Source of the DNA: Pacificibacter marinus
Lineage (GTDB): Bacteria > Pseudomonadota > Alphaproteobacteria > Rhodobacterales > Rhodobacteraceae
Assembly (NCBI RefSeq): GCF_900109555.1
Contig: NZ_FNZV01000008.1
Span: forward strand, 1 to 64,000
Direction: 5' to 3'
Length of the DNA: 64,000 nt
Below the pieces are notes generated by a model. That model ran no database searches and had not been told where the DNA came from. It saw nothing but the letters and a program-made list of their open reading frames with translations. A program made the translations under genes and the position numbers. This document shows, piece after piece, positions 38,134 to 46,793 of this stretch (its first letter is position 1; each line of letters begins with the position of its first letter).

Positions 38134-39917
38134 GACAGGTCTCCGTCAATTTTACGCGCATAGCCACGCGGGGTATACATCCGCGGACCTTCACCTAATT
38201 GCGCCAAACGCGAATTGCTGGACCCGATCAACACAACCGTCAGCATATCAACCTCGTCGACTTCTAGTTCATCAAGCCTACGGTAGCGTACATTTTCAGT
38301 GGGCCGCCCCAGATTAGACGCCAACATAACAGGCGTATCTGCTGGGCGATGCTCTAGCAATATATCCCGCGCCTCGGCCAGCAAAGTGCGGCGCTTCATC
38401 GACACTGGATTGTAGAACGCGATAACAAAATCGCCCTCGGCAGCCGCGTTCAAACGGCGCACAATGTCAGCGCGTGGCGTCAACAAATCAGACAGTGAGA
38501 TTGCACAGAAATCATGGCCCAAAGGCGCGCCGGCACGGGCAGCAGCACCTTGCAGCGCTGAAACGCCGGGCGAACAAACCACTTCAACACGGTGCGCAGC
38601 ATCAGATACGCCATGTTCCTCAGGACCGCGATCTAACAGCTCAAACACCAAAGCGGCCATGGCGTAAATACCCGCATCGCCCGAACACACCAACGCGACA
38701 TTTTTGCCTTTTGCAGCCTGTTCTAGGGCATAACGGCACCGATCCTCTTCGCCACCCAGTGGAAAATCAGAGCGTATTTTGCCAGCCGCAATTGGCCCAA
38801 GCAGATCAATATAAAGCCCATAGCCCACAAGTTCTTCAGCTTGCGACACAAATTTCGACACCTCAGGCGTACGCCATGCAGCTTGGCCGGGACCTATGCC
38901 AACAACGGACAAACGGCCACGTGCGCGGCCTGCAAATTCAGTGATCGGCGTAGCGCTGCGCGTCAAAGCACAAGTCGTATTCGCAGTTTTTAGTTTCTCA
39001 ACACTCAACGTTCCACCTGCGGCCAAAGCAGCCCCTTCTGAAACGCCGTGACAGCCCACTTCTGCAAACACCACCTCAGATGGGTTCGCCAAATCCGCAG
39101 CCTGTTCTTCCAATTCAGCAGCCGTGAACAGGCGCAAAGGCACATTCAAACGCTTGGCCAGTTGGTTCATCGCGGGCTCGTCAGCTTTGAGATCGATGGT
39201 GTTCACCGACGCGATTGCGCCTGCCGCTATACCATTGTCATACAACGCTTTTTGCACCAAGTCCCACAGCTCTTGCGGATCCGCATTGCGGGCACATCCA
39301 ACGCCCAGAGCATAGCGCTGCGGGTGATAAACCAACTTGTTTGCATTGCCTTCGACGGGCGCGTCTGTAACGCACAATTCGACCGATCCATCGACATCTT
39401 CGATGCCAAATATGTTTTCGCCAATCAGGCTGACCCCCTCGCCCGATAACAAAGACGCCATGGCTTCTTTGGCATCATCAGGGTTGGCCAAACGGTAGCC
39501 TTCAGGAGGCTCATCTAGGGCTATGCCAAGACCTATATCGCCAGCGGTTGTGATCGCGGCTTTTGCGCCCAATCCCAGCGCAATGTCACGTGCCATGCGA
39601 TTGGCACCGCGATGACCGCCCAAAAGCGGGATCACGACAGCGCCATCATCAGAGACAGACAACACAGGTGGTTCACTGCGTTTGTCAGACAGCAAAGGGG
39701 CCACCGCGCGGATCAAAATACCCGACGCACACACACCAATGATCGGCACTCCAGCCGCAAACAAATCACGCGCATGATCCAAAGCATTGCCGAACGTCAC
39801 ATCACAAGATGTACGCCCCTCTCGGCCGTGCAAATCAGCATTTAGGAGAGATGCAACCTTGCGAGCCACCTCTTCGCCAGAGCGGTTCAGACATAGGACG
39901 ACAGGTTTTACAGCCAC
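38130..39917 (-). CDS. cobJ: CbiG-CobJ fusion: cobalamin biosynthesis protein and precorrin-3B C17-methyltransferase
   Basis: The first 330 or so residues contain both CbiG halves: the N-terminal part with PLLGGHRGANRMARDIA and the CobE/CbiG C-terminal part with ALGVGCARNADPQELW and VGCHGVSEGAALAAGG. The remaining 260 are a tetrapyrrole methylase, VVGIGPGQAAW... and SGDAGIYAMA, matching CobJ (precorrin-3B C17 methylation with ring contraction). Total 595 residues. It starts with GTG, overlapping cobI by ten bases. CbiG-type domains fused to CobJ are known in related genomes. Confidence 0.93.
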   Translation of the reverse strand: MAVKPVVLCLNRSGEEVARKVASLLNADLHGREGRTSCDVTFGNALDHARDLFAAGVPIIGVCASGILIRAVAPLLSDKRSEPPVLSVSDDGAVVIPLLGGHRGANRMARDIALGLGAKAAITTAGDIGLGIALDEPPEGYRLANPDDAKEAMASLLSGEGVSLIGENIFGIEDVDGSVELCVTDAPVEGNANKLVYHPQRYALGVGCARNADPQELWDLVQKALYDNGIAAGAIASVNTIDLKADEPAMNQLAKRLNVPLRLFTAAELEEQAADLANPSEVVFAEVGCHGVSEGAALAAGGTLSVEKLKTANTTCALTRSATPITEFAGRARGRLSVVGIGPGQAAWRTPEVSKFVSQAEELVGYGLYIDLLGPIAAGKIRSDFPLGGEEDRCRYALEQAAKGKNVALVCSGDAGIYAMAALVFELLDRGPEEHGVSDAAHRVEVVCSPGVSALQGAAARAGAPLGHDFCAISLSDLLTPRADIVRRLNAAAEGDFVIAFYNPVSMKRRTLLAEARDILLEHRPADTPVMLASNLGRPTENVRYRRLDELEVDEVDMLTVVLIGSSNSRLAQLGEGPRMYTPRGYARKIDGDLS

Positions 39918-40663
39918 GGATCGGCCCCTTTCACAATCAAAATCATAGAGAAATACGGCGCTGTTTCCGGCGCGTCTTTCAGTGGTTTCACAATCTCGTC
40001 CGCACCTGTGGCACGCTCGATATAAACGGAATTTTCAGTCAGCCCTGCGGCCTCAATCAGCGCCCGTACGGCGGCAAAATGACGACCCAATTTCATCACA
40101 ATTATAGTGTCTGCATTGTGTAAGATATCTGTATGGCACGCGTCGGCATTCTGTCGGTTTTGTGTACCGACCAATAAAGGCGCGGGCAAAACGGTCATCA
40201 CTTCGTTACGCGCCACTAGCGGCAATTTGGCAACGGCGGCACAGGCCGTGACAGATGTCACGCCCGGAACGATCTCGACGTCATAGGCCGATTTCAAACG
40301 CGCAAAAAGATACATAAAGGAGCCGTAGAAAAACGGGTCCCCTTCGCAGAGTACAACAACATCTTGGCCCGAATCCAACAGAGTGGCCATTTCGGACGCA
40401 CCCTGATCATAGGCCGCTTGGGCAGGGCCGCGCGCGACGGTCATCGGCACATCCATGGCAATCTCGCGGGTGCCATCCGTGATAAAATCCGCAGCAATTG
40501 ACCGCGCAAAAGACGCGCCACCAGCAAGCGTTGGATAGGCAATCACAGCAGCCTCGCGAATAAGACGCGCAGCTTTGAGTGTCATCAATTCCGGATCACC
40601 GGGCCCAAGCCCAATACCATAGACTTTACCACGTTTTTGTGGGCCGCGTTTCATTTGGGTCAT
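39908..40663 (-). CDS. cobI: Precorrin-2 C20-methyltransferase
   Basis: Methylates C-20 of precorrin-2 to start corrin ring modification. It is a methylase of 251 residues with GIGLGPGDPELMTLKA, the CEGDPFFYGSFMYL loop and PGVTSVTACAAVAKLPL. The ATG at 40663, inside an ATGA overlap with cobL, is the start; the open frame extends further upstream but into cobL. Confidence 0.95.
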   Translation of the reverse strand: MTQMKRGPQKRGKVYGIGLGPGDPELMTLKAARLIREAAVIAYPTLAGGASFARSIAADFITDGTREIAMDVPMTVARGPAQAAYDQGASEMATLLDSGQDVVVLCEGDPFFYGSFMYLFARLKSAYDVEIVPGVTSVTACAAVAKLPLVARNEVMTVLPAPLLVGTQNRQNADACHTDILHNADTIIVMKLGRHFAAVRALIEAAGLTENSVYIERATGADEIVKPLKDAPETAPYFSMILIVKGADPWL

Positions 40664-41856
40664 AGCTTTATGATGCTCCACTGCGTCAACGGCATGGCCG
40701 CGCGCCAACCTGTGAGCTTGCCAACGGGTTCGGCGCGGCTGATGGCGATGCGCGTCAAATCCCCACCGTGTTTTGAAAAGAGATCTGCGAGAACAGCTTC
40801 GCCTTCAAGTGTCACGGCGTTGGCAACCAAACGCCCATGGGGTTTCAGTGCAGACCATGCGGCTGCGAACGTTTCATGCGATACCCCGCCACCGATGAAA
40901 ACGGCATCGGGCGCTTTGAGATCGCTCAGCGCATTCGGCACCTCGCCGTCAATCACCTGCAAATTGGGCGCACCTAAAGAGATCGCGTTTTCCAGTGCCA
41001 TAGCGCGACGATCCGCACGGCGTTCAATGCCAATCGCACGACTGTCGCGGGCGGCCCGCATCCATTCGATCGCGACCGAGCCAGACCCACAGCCAATGTC
41101 CCACAGCAAAGCACCACGCATCGGCCTGAGCTTGGCCAAGGTGACAGCACGGATGTCGCGTTTGGTCATTGTACCATCTGAGACGAACACCTCATCAGGC
41201 AGACCCACACGCGGCAAGGGCGCTGTGTTTGCGTCCAAGATGCACTCAATCGCAAGGCTGTGAAACTCAGGGACGTCATCTGTCCAGTTCGCGGCGGTAC
41301 CGTCAAAACGCGTTTCATCTTTGCCGCCCATATGTGCCAGCACCGTCATTTTGGACCCGCCGTACCCGCGTGTGACCAAAAGTTGCGCTATTTGCGCTGG
41401 GGTCTCAGAGCCCGCGGTGAGTAAAATGAGTTTTTGATCTGGGGCCAGAAACGGCACAATAGTTTCAGTCGCACGACCATGCACGGTCAGCGTTTCGACG
41501 CCAGACAGCCCCCAATGCAAACGCCCAGCAGCCAATTGAAATGCCGAGACTTGTGGGTGAAACAGGGTATCTGTTGAGGCGAAATGTTTGGCAATCAGCG
41601 GACCGACCGAGTACCAAAGCGGATCACCTGTGGCCAAAACTGCAACCTGTTTGCCGCGCAGGTTTTGCAGTGTTTCGGTCAAAGCACTGAAAGGCGACGG
41701 CCACGAAATACGCGTCGCGGTTAGATCAGATGTCAGCGCATGATGGCGCGTACCACCAACAATAACATCCGCGTTTTCCAAAACGGCGCGGGTCGCGGGC
41801 GTCAGGCTGTCCAGTCCATTGTCGCCCAAACCGATGATATGGAGCCACGCTGTCAT
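40660..41856 (-). CDS. cobL: Precorrin-6Y C5,15-methyltransferase (decarboxylating)
   Basis: A two-domain enzyme of 398 residues. The N-terminal CbiE methylase (about 1-200; IIGLGDNGLDSLTPA) is followed by the CbiT domain with the class-I SAM motif LLWDIGCGSGSVAIEW (about 270-285). It methylates C-5 and C-15 and removes the acetate side chain at C-12. The start overlaps the cobH stop by four bases. Confidence 0.95.
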   Translation of the reverse strand: MTAWLHIIGLGDNGLDSLTPATRAVLENADVIVGGTRHHALTSDLTATRISWPSPFSALTETLQNLRGKQVAVLATGDPLWYSVGPLIAKHFASTDTLFHPQVSAFQLAAGRLHWGLSGVETLTVHGRATETIVPFLAPDQKLILLTAGSETPAQIAQLLVTRGYGGSKMTVLAHMGGKDETRFDGTAANWTDDVPEFHSLAIECILDANTAPLPRVGLPDEVFVSDGTMTKRDIRAVTLAKLRPMRGALLWDIGCGSGSVAIEWMRAARDSRAIGIERRADRRAMALENAISLGAPNLQVIDGEVPNALSDLKAPDAVFIGGGVSHETFAAAWSALKPHGRLVANAVTLEGEAVLADLFSKHGGDLTRIAISRAEPVGKLTGWRAAMPLTQWSIIKL

Positions 41857-43388
41857 TCGCCAATTTCCGGCAAGCCCACGGCCAAAGCATTAACCGCGGC
41901 AGAGGCAATCGCAGACCCACCACGCCGTCCACGCAAGGCGACGAAATCGCAACCGCGAGGATTGGCGGCAAGTTCGGCTTTGGATTCGGCGGCACCGACA
42001 AAGCCCACGGGGAATCCAAGGATCACTGCGGGTTTTGGAGCGCCTTGGTCGATAAGTTCCAGCAGGTGAAATAGGGCTGTCGGCGCGTTGCCGATGGCCA
42101 CAACTGCGCCCTCTAAGTGGTCTGCCCAAAATTCGACAGCTGCGGCAGAGCGCGTGTTGCCGATGGTTTTGGCGTGATCTGGTGTGCGCGGATCATTGAG
42201 CGTGACGATGACTTGGTTGTCGGCTGGAAGGTAGCGCCGGATGATGCCAGCGCCCACCATTTCACAGTCGCACAAGATCGGCGCGCCTTTGGCTAAGGCC
42301 TCGTGACCCGCCATATAGGCGTCTTTGGAATAGGCCAAACGATCTGCGACCTCGACCATTCCACACGCATGGATCAGGCGAATGGCAAGACGTTCCATAC
42401 CTGCGTCAAAGCGGTCGAGCTTGGCCTCAGAACGCACAGTTGCAAAGCTCGCAGCATAGATGGCAAGCGGATCTTTTTCATAGGGCCGCATCAATCTTGG
42501 AGCCTTTTTGACGGGCGTGATGGGCGTATCAGCCGCTTTTTGCAGCGCAATTTTATGCCCTAAACCAAGAATACTAGCTTCGTGATGCAAGATGTCAGAC
42601 TGGTCTTTGGGTGCGCTCAGCACCGCAGACAGGATGCCGTCATGATCAAGTTGACGCAGCGCACGCGCGTGCGTTTCAACTTGGGTTTTATCATGGGGTT
42701 GATCGTCTGATTTGGCAATTTCGATCAAAGAGGGAAAGACTTCGGCGGCCACGTGACCGCGCCCTTCGCCAAAGGTTTGAAACGGCCAGATGGTCAGATC
42801 ATTACGAGACTGGCGCAAGTGTTCAAGTCGCGCGATGCCTGTCAAAGCTTGGCCGCCAACAGACCCCGCGCCCGACAGCTTCCACACTTCCTGCGCATTT
42901 TTCACACATGCTTCAGCACGGCGTAGATTGGCAGGCAAGGTATCGCCCCAACCCGTCGGTTTTTTGCGCGGAAGACCTGCGATGTCACGTTTGAGTCCAT
43001 TGGCCCAAAAAGGACCGTCGCCGTCAAACATCTGATTCAACTTGGCTGCGGCATCAAAACGGTTGTTTTCATTGTTATCTGCATCGGTGATTTCGCGGGC
43101 GATAAGCGCCCAAACATCACGCCAATCGGCAGTATCGCCCAGCGCAGATGACAGGCCTTTCGGATAGCCAAAGGCAAAATCAAAGCCCATGAAAACGCGC
43201 TGCCCTTTAGCCGTGGCCGCATCCAAAATCGCAGTGATGACATCCATCGTTTGGGCGCGCGTGCTGGGATTCAACACCTGCGGCGCATCCCCCAAAGCAG
43301 CGATCCATATGCTATCTTTGCCCGTATTGGGTTTGCCAGATGAAGACCAATCCACGATGACATGGACGTCAAACAGGGGCGTACTCAT
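41853..43388 (-). CDS. cobH: Precorrin-8X methylmutase with N-terminal DUF429-like domain
   Basis: Residues 298-511 are CobH, which moves the C-11 methyl to C-12 giving hydrogenobyrinic acid. His340 in RLIHACGM is the conserved catalytic histidine. Residues 1-285 are an extra domain with HVIVDWSSSG (Asp13), FMGFDFAFGYPKG (Asp70), AEVFPS (Glu216) and a later LRQLDHDGILSAVLSA. That layout recalls the RNase H-like DUF429 fold, though the resemblance is by eye. At 511 residues it is more than twice the usual CobH. The overlaps are ATGA at both ends. The extra domain's role is unknown. Confidence 0.88.
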   Translation of the reverse strand: MSTPLFDVHVIVDWSSSGKPNTGKDSIWIAALGDAPQVLNPSTRAQTMDVITAILDAATAKGQRVFMGFDFAFGYPKGLSSALGDTADWRDVWALIAREITDADNNENNRFDAAAKLNQMFDGDGPFWANGLKRDIAGLPRKKPTGWGDTLPANLRRAEACVKNAQEVWKLSGAGSVGGQALTGIARLEHLRQSRNDLTIWPFQTFGEGRGHVAAEVFPSLIEIAKSDDQPHDKTQVETHARALRQLDHDGILSAVLSAPKDQSDILHHEASILGLGHKIALQKAADTPITPVKKAPRLMRPYEKDPLAIYAASFATVRSEAKLDRFDAGMERLAIRLIHACGMVEVADRLAYSKDAYMAGHEALAKGAPILCDCEMVGAGIIRRYLPADNQVIVTLNDPRTPDHAKTIGNTRSAAAVEFWADHLEGAVVAIGNAPTALFHLLELIDQGAPKPAVILGFPVGFVGAAESKAELAANPRGCDFVALRGRRGGSAIASAAVNALAVGLPEIGE

Positions 43389-44644
43389 GACTTGCGCGCG
43401 CTTTCAGGACCGTGAGGGTGTTTAGCGTGTGGGTATTCTGGATGGCTGTGATCGTGATGATCGTGGTGATGACCATGTCCATGCGCGTGATCATGCGTAT
43501 GTGGGTGATCGTGTGAATGATCATGGTCGTGATGATGGTGATCGTGTGCCGCAGTTTCCAAACGACACATACCCGTGCAAAAGTGACTACAAAGCGTGCA
43601 ATCAGCCACATTAGACCCAGGTGCAGACGCGCCTTGGCCCTCGACATGGTGGTGATGGCTTTCTTGGACTGATCCCACTTCGGTCTCGAACCCCAAGATT
43701 TGTGTGCGATATTTACACATCACGCAGGTCGGTGGTGTGACATCGCCAAAGGCAGGGTGGTTTTGCCCATCAGCACGCAAAGCCGCGCGCGCCTCTGCCG
43801 TGATCTTCTGCACCTCTTGGCCTTCGATTTCGAGCACTTGGGTCCGATACGCACAGATGCCGCAGTTGGGCACAGGCACATCGCCTTGCTGTTCCAAAAT
43901 GCGTTCAGCAAAGGTTTCAAGCACTTTAGGATGATCGTTCAGGTAACCCGCTTTGACGAATTGAATATCAGGGTGCTTGGCGGCCACTTGATCCGTAAAG
44001 CCATAAATGCGGTCGATCAAAATACCGGTGAACAAGAAATACGGGAACACGATGACACGCTTGTAGCCAAGTTTTGCAACATGCTCGAGGCAAGGTTCAA
44101 CCAATGGAAAAGTCACACCAGAATAGCCAACTTCGCCCCAGCCAAATCCGATACCTTCCCAAAGCATACGCGCGATTTTCGACACGTTGCCATTGGCATC
44201 AGGATCAGAGGCCCCGCGCCCGATGACCACCAAAGCGGTTTCGTGCAACGGCAGGTCGCCATGTTCGGCGTTGGCACGCGCGACAGCATCTTTGATGCGC
44301 GCCCCTGCGGCGGCGATCATTTTAGGATCGACCCCAAGTTCGCGACCATATTTCACATCGATGCCATGTTTCGCGGCATAGGTGTTGAGCACTGTGGGAA
44401 TGTCGTTTTTGGAATGCATCGCGGCAAACAACATGCCCGGCACAGCCAAAATGCGATCACATCCAGCATTGCGCAGACGGTCCAAGCCATCGCGAATTAC
44501 AGGGTTGGCGAATTCTAGATAGCCGTAATCGACCATCCAATCGCTGGGCAAAAGCGCTGGCAGTTTTTCGGCCAACACGGCGAATTCATCCACGGCGGAT
44601 TGGCTGCGTGACCCGTGGCCGCAGATCATTACTCCGGTTTTCAT
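43385..44644 (-). CDS. cbiX: Sirohydrochlorin cobaltochelatase CbiX, long form with Cys repeats and His tail
   Basis: A cobalt or metal chelatase of 419 residues. The two chelatase halves span about 1-250, with His10 in CGHGSRS. After them come two copies of a CxxCxYRTQxL unit (Cys261/264 and Cys307/310), then Cys349, 352, 356 and 360 in CTLCSHFCTGMC, and a tail (367-411) made largely of His and Asp. Long CbiX proteins with metal-binding ends are known, but a doubled Cys unit plus third Cys cluster is notable. Start is ATG 44644; a GTG at 44653 overlapping the upstream stop is possible. Confidence 0.9.
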   Translation of the reverse strand: MKTGVMICGHGSRSQSAVDEFAVLAEKLPALLPSDWMVDYGYLEFANPVIRDGLDRLRNAGCDRILAVPGMLFAAMHSKNDIPTVLNTYAAKHGIDVKYGRELGVDPKMIAAAGARIKDAVARANAEHGDLPLHETALVVIGRGASDPDANGNVSKIARMLWEGIGFGWGEVGYSGVTFPLVEPCLEHVAKLGYKRVIVFPYFLFTGILIDRIYGFTDQVAAKHPDIQFVKAGYLNDHPKVLETFAERILEQQGDVPVPNCGICAYRTQVLEIEGQEVQKITAEARAALRADGQNHPAFGDVTPPTCVMCKYRTQILGFETEVGSVQESHHHHVEGQGASAPGSNVADCTLCSHFCTGMCRLETAAHDHHHHDHDHSHDHPHTHDHAHGHGHHHDHHDHSHPEYPHAKHPHGPESARKS

Positions 44645-44649
44645 GATGC

Positions 44650-44877
44650 TCACGCGTCCTGCGGCTCGGCGTCGTTTTCAGCCTCGGCCTCGGGTTCAGC
44701 CTCAGCTGCCTTGTTTTTCTTACCCTTGAGCGCCCCCCAGATCGCGATGCCTGCGGCTGCGCCCAGCGCAACGCCTGCAATCACATGGTCATGGCCTGCC
44801 ATCTCACCCCAATGACCAACATGGGCAAACGCGGGAACTGCAAAAAGGGTGAAAATAACTATTACGATGCTACGCAT
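44650..44877 (-). CDS. Small exported protein, DUF6732-like, first gene of the cob operon
   Basis: A 75-residue protein. A signal peptide (MRSIVIVIFTLFAVPAFA, cleaved before His) leaves a mature N terminus HVGHWGEMAGHDH, then one glycine/alanine-rich membrane helix (VALGAAAGIAIWGALKG) and a charged Glu/Ala-rich tail. The start at 44877 has AAGGA upstream. The histidine-rich exposed end and the position before cbiX suggest a periplasmic cobalt-binding or transport-related role, which is inference. From memory the family is DUF6732. Confidence 0.72.
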   Translation of the reverse strand: MRSIVIVIFTLFAVPAFAHVGHWGEMAGHDHVIAGVALGAAAGIAIWGALKGKKNKAAEAEPEAEAENDAEPQDA

Positions 44878-44979
44878 GGCATATCCTTGTCTCAATCAGC
44901 GATCTCAACAGAGATACTGCTTTGTCGCCAAAAGGCGGTTTCAATTCAAGGAGGCTGGGAAGATCCCGACGATGCTGAT

Positions 44980-45124
44980 TTGGATTCCCTATTTGGGTCA
45001 ATCCGCATAAGCCAACCTCTCTGGCCCTCGGAACCGAGGGCGTCGTCTGATCCCACGTATAAGTTCGCCAGAGCCAAGGCGCAATTGGTTTCACGCAAGC
45101 AGACTGTCGCACCACGGGGCAATT
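44980..45124 (-). ncRNA. Candidate structured RNA, possibly 6S-like
   Basis: This stretch lies in the 335-base gap between the cob operon and the GST gene. Read on the minus strand it can fold with ends paired (ATT-CCC at 45123 with GGGAAT at 44984-44989; GTCTGC with GCGGAT), a large open middle, and a CTCTGGC/GCCAGAG stem enclosing a perfect GCCCTCGG-CCGAGGGC hairpin (45024-45041). Closed ends, central bubble and a CUCGG..CCGAG stem on the 3' side resemble 6S RNA. The length of about 145 nt is short for 6S. No B12-box is present. Confidence 0.35.
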
Positions 45125-45212
45125 GTGCGCACATGCACCAAAGCTGCGCCCTCACTGATATTTCCGCATGAACACTCATAGCGTAGACAGGTGAGAGCTA
45201 AAGGAGGCACCA

Positions 45213-46187
45213 ATGGGTTTTTTGCAAGACGGCATATGGCAAGATGCGTGGTACGATACCAAGAAAACAGGTGGTAAATTCGAACGCTCCACAGCAGGGT
45301 TTCGAAATTGGATCACACCTGACGGCGCAGCGGGACCGACAGGGACATCTGGGTTCAAAGCCCAAGCAGGGCGTTATCACCTGTATGTGTCTTACGCTTG
45401 CCCGTGGGCGCACAGAACGCTGATTTTTCTTGCTCTCAAAGGGCTTAAAGACATGATCACCGTATCGGTTGTTCACCCTGATATGCTGAGTGACGGCTGG
45501 ACCTTTGCCACAGATTTTCCGGGCACCACTGGTGACACTTTGTTTGGATTGCCGTTTTTGCGCGACATTTACACGCGAGCAGAGCCGAATGTGTCAGGCC
45601 GCGTGACAGTTCCGATCCTGTGGGACAAAGAGCTTGGCACTATCGTTTCAAACGAATCATCCGAAATCATCCGTATGTTCAATTCCGCCTTTGATGGCAT
45701 CACAGGAAACACGTTGGATTTCTGGCCAAAAGCACAGCGCGATGGCATTGAGCAGATGAACGCACGCATTTACGACACCGTAAACAACGGCGTTTACAAA
45801 GCGGGATTCGCAACCACGCAAGCGGCCTATGATGCTGCAATTGTTCCACTGTTTGACAGTTTGGACTGGCTGGAAGACCGACTTGCAACCCATCGCTACG
45901 TGATGGGCGACACAATCACCGAAGCGGATTGGCGGTTGTTCACGACCTTGGTGCGGTTCGATTTGGTCTATCACGGCCATTTCAAATGCAACAAGCGTAT
46001 GCTCAAGGATTATCCAAACTTATGGGGCTTTACCCGTGAGTTGTATCAGTGGGATGGCGTGGCCGACACGACGCACTTCGACCACATTGTGCGTCATTAT
46101 CACTACAGCCATGACACGATCAATCCGAACCGGATAATCCCAATAACGCCAGATTTGGATTGGACTGCACCGCATGGGCGCGGCTGA
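45213..46187 (+). CDS. Glutathionyl-hydroquinone reductase (xi-class GST)
   Basis: A 324-residue glutathione transferase-like enzyme. The catalytic cysteine is Cys63 in YACPWAHRTLI, and the later ESSEII, LGSEIIRMFNSAF-like region and DWRLFTTLVRFDLVYHGHFKCNKR are typical of the xi class. These enzymes use GSH to reduce glutathionyl-hydroquinones. The ribosome-binding site AAAGGAGG is strong. It stands alone, before a convergent receiver gene. Confidence 0.92.
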   Translation: MGFLQDGIWQDAWYDTKKTGGKFERSTAGFRNWITPDGAAGPTGTSGFKAQAGRYHLYVSYACPWAHRTLIFLALKGLKDMITVSVVHPDMLSDGWTFATDFPGTTGDTLFGLPFLRDIYTRAEPNVSGRVTVPILWDKELGTIVSNESSEIIRMFNSAFDGITGNTLDFWPKAQRDGIEQMNARIYDTVNNGVYKAGFATTQAAYDAAIVPLFDSLDWLEDRLATHRYVMGDTITEADWRLFTTLVRFDLVYHGHFKCNKRMLKDYPNLWGFTRELYQWDGVADTTHFDHIVRHYHYSHDTINPNRIIPITPDLDWTAPHGRG

Positions 46188-46219
46188 CAGGCACACATAA
46201 TCACTGATTGCTCTATCTT

Positions 46220-46251
46220 CTACGGTCGCGTTTTACTCAACGCGGCCGTAG
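46220..46251. terminator. Hairpin between GST and receiver gene
   Basis: A 12-bp stem with one G-U pair (46220-46231 with 46240-46251, 8-base loop) overlaps the end of the receiver gene. It sits between convergent genes. No T-run follows in either direction. Confidence 0.4.
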
Positions 46252-46595
46252 TGTTCGACCATGGCGGTCAAATCGGCGGGATCGACCTCTGAGGTCACAA
46301 AGGCGCGGGCGTTTGCCATGTGTTGGAAAATTGATCCATCTGAGAAAAAGGTGGAATTGGTGACGAAAATCACAGGCGTCTCAGGGTAGCGGTAGTTTGC
46401 ATAATCGGCGACAGCAAAGGCCGATCCATCCTCAAGAACCAAATCCAAAATGATCAAATCTGCGGCTGTGTCTTGTAAATACGCCACAGCACTGGCTTGT
46501 CCCAGCGCACTGGTAACACTCATACCTTGACGCTCAAGGTATCGCTGCCAGATCGCGCCAAGATCTGGATTACTCTCAACTATCAGTACTTGCAT
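46233..46595 (-). CDS. Stand-alone receiver domain protein with altered active site
   Basis: A 120-residue CheY-like domain without an output domain. The phospho-acceptor is Asp51 (LIILDLVLEDGS), and Thr/Ser follows in VIFVTNS. The acidic pair is weak (VLIVESNPD) and the conserved lysine of the KP motif is replaced in AFVTSEVDP. It may be a phosphate sink or a phosphorylation-independent adaptor. The start is the ATG at 46595; the frame opens further upstream without support. No kinase is nearby. Confidence 0.8.
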   Translation of the reverse strand: MQVLIVESNPDLGAIWQRYLERQGMSVTSALGQASAVAYLQDTAADLIILDLVLEDGSAFAVADYANYRYPETPVIFVTNSTFFSDGSIFQHMANARAFVTSEVDPADLTAMVEHYGRVE

Positions 46596-46793
46596 TACGA
46601 CCCCTGGACCCAGCGTCCTATCGAATTCCAATAAGCCAAAGCGTGGCCCTGACCGTTCCAGCCTTAGAGATTCGATCCCCCTAAAGTAACGAATGCTTAA
46701 GACTTTGGTCAATGGACCTATACCTATCTCAAAGGATAGAAAAAGATTGGATTTTAACTTAAACTCCTCCAAAGAGACGCCAAAAGGACTTTT

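Noticed and set aside
43430-43560. Simple-sequence repeat of GTGATCGTG type
   Set aside because: It is the coding sequence for the His/Asp tail of CbiX, not a noncoding satellite.
44870-45171. Open frames on both strands of the cob-GST gap, and a possible cobalamin riboswitch there
   Set aside because: The frames have no recognisable protein pattern or ribosome-binding site, and the expected AAGCCAGGAGACC and CCCCGC-ACTGT elements of a B12 riboswitch are absent. The stretch is better explained as structured RNA.
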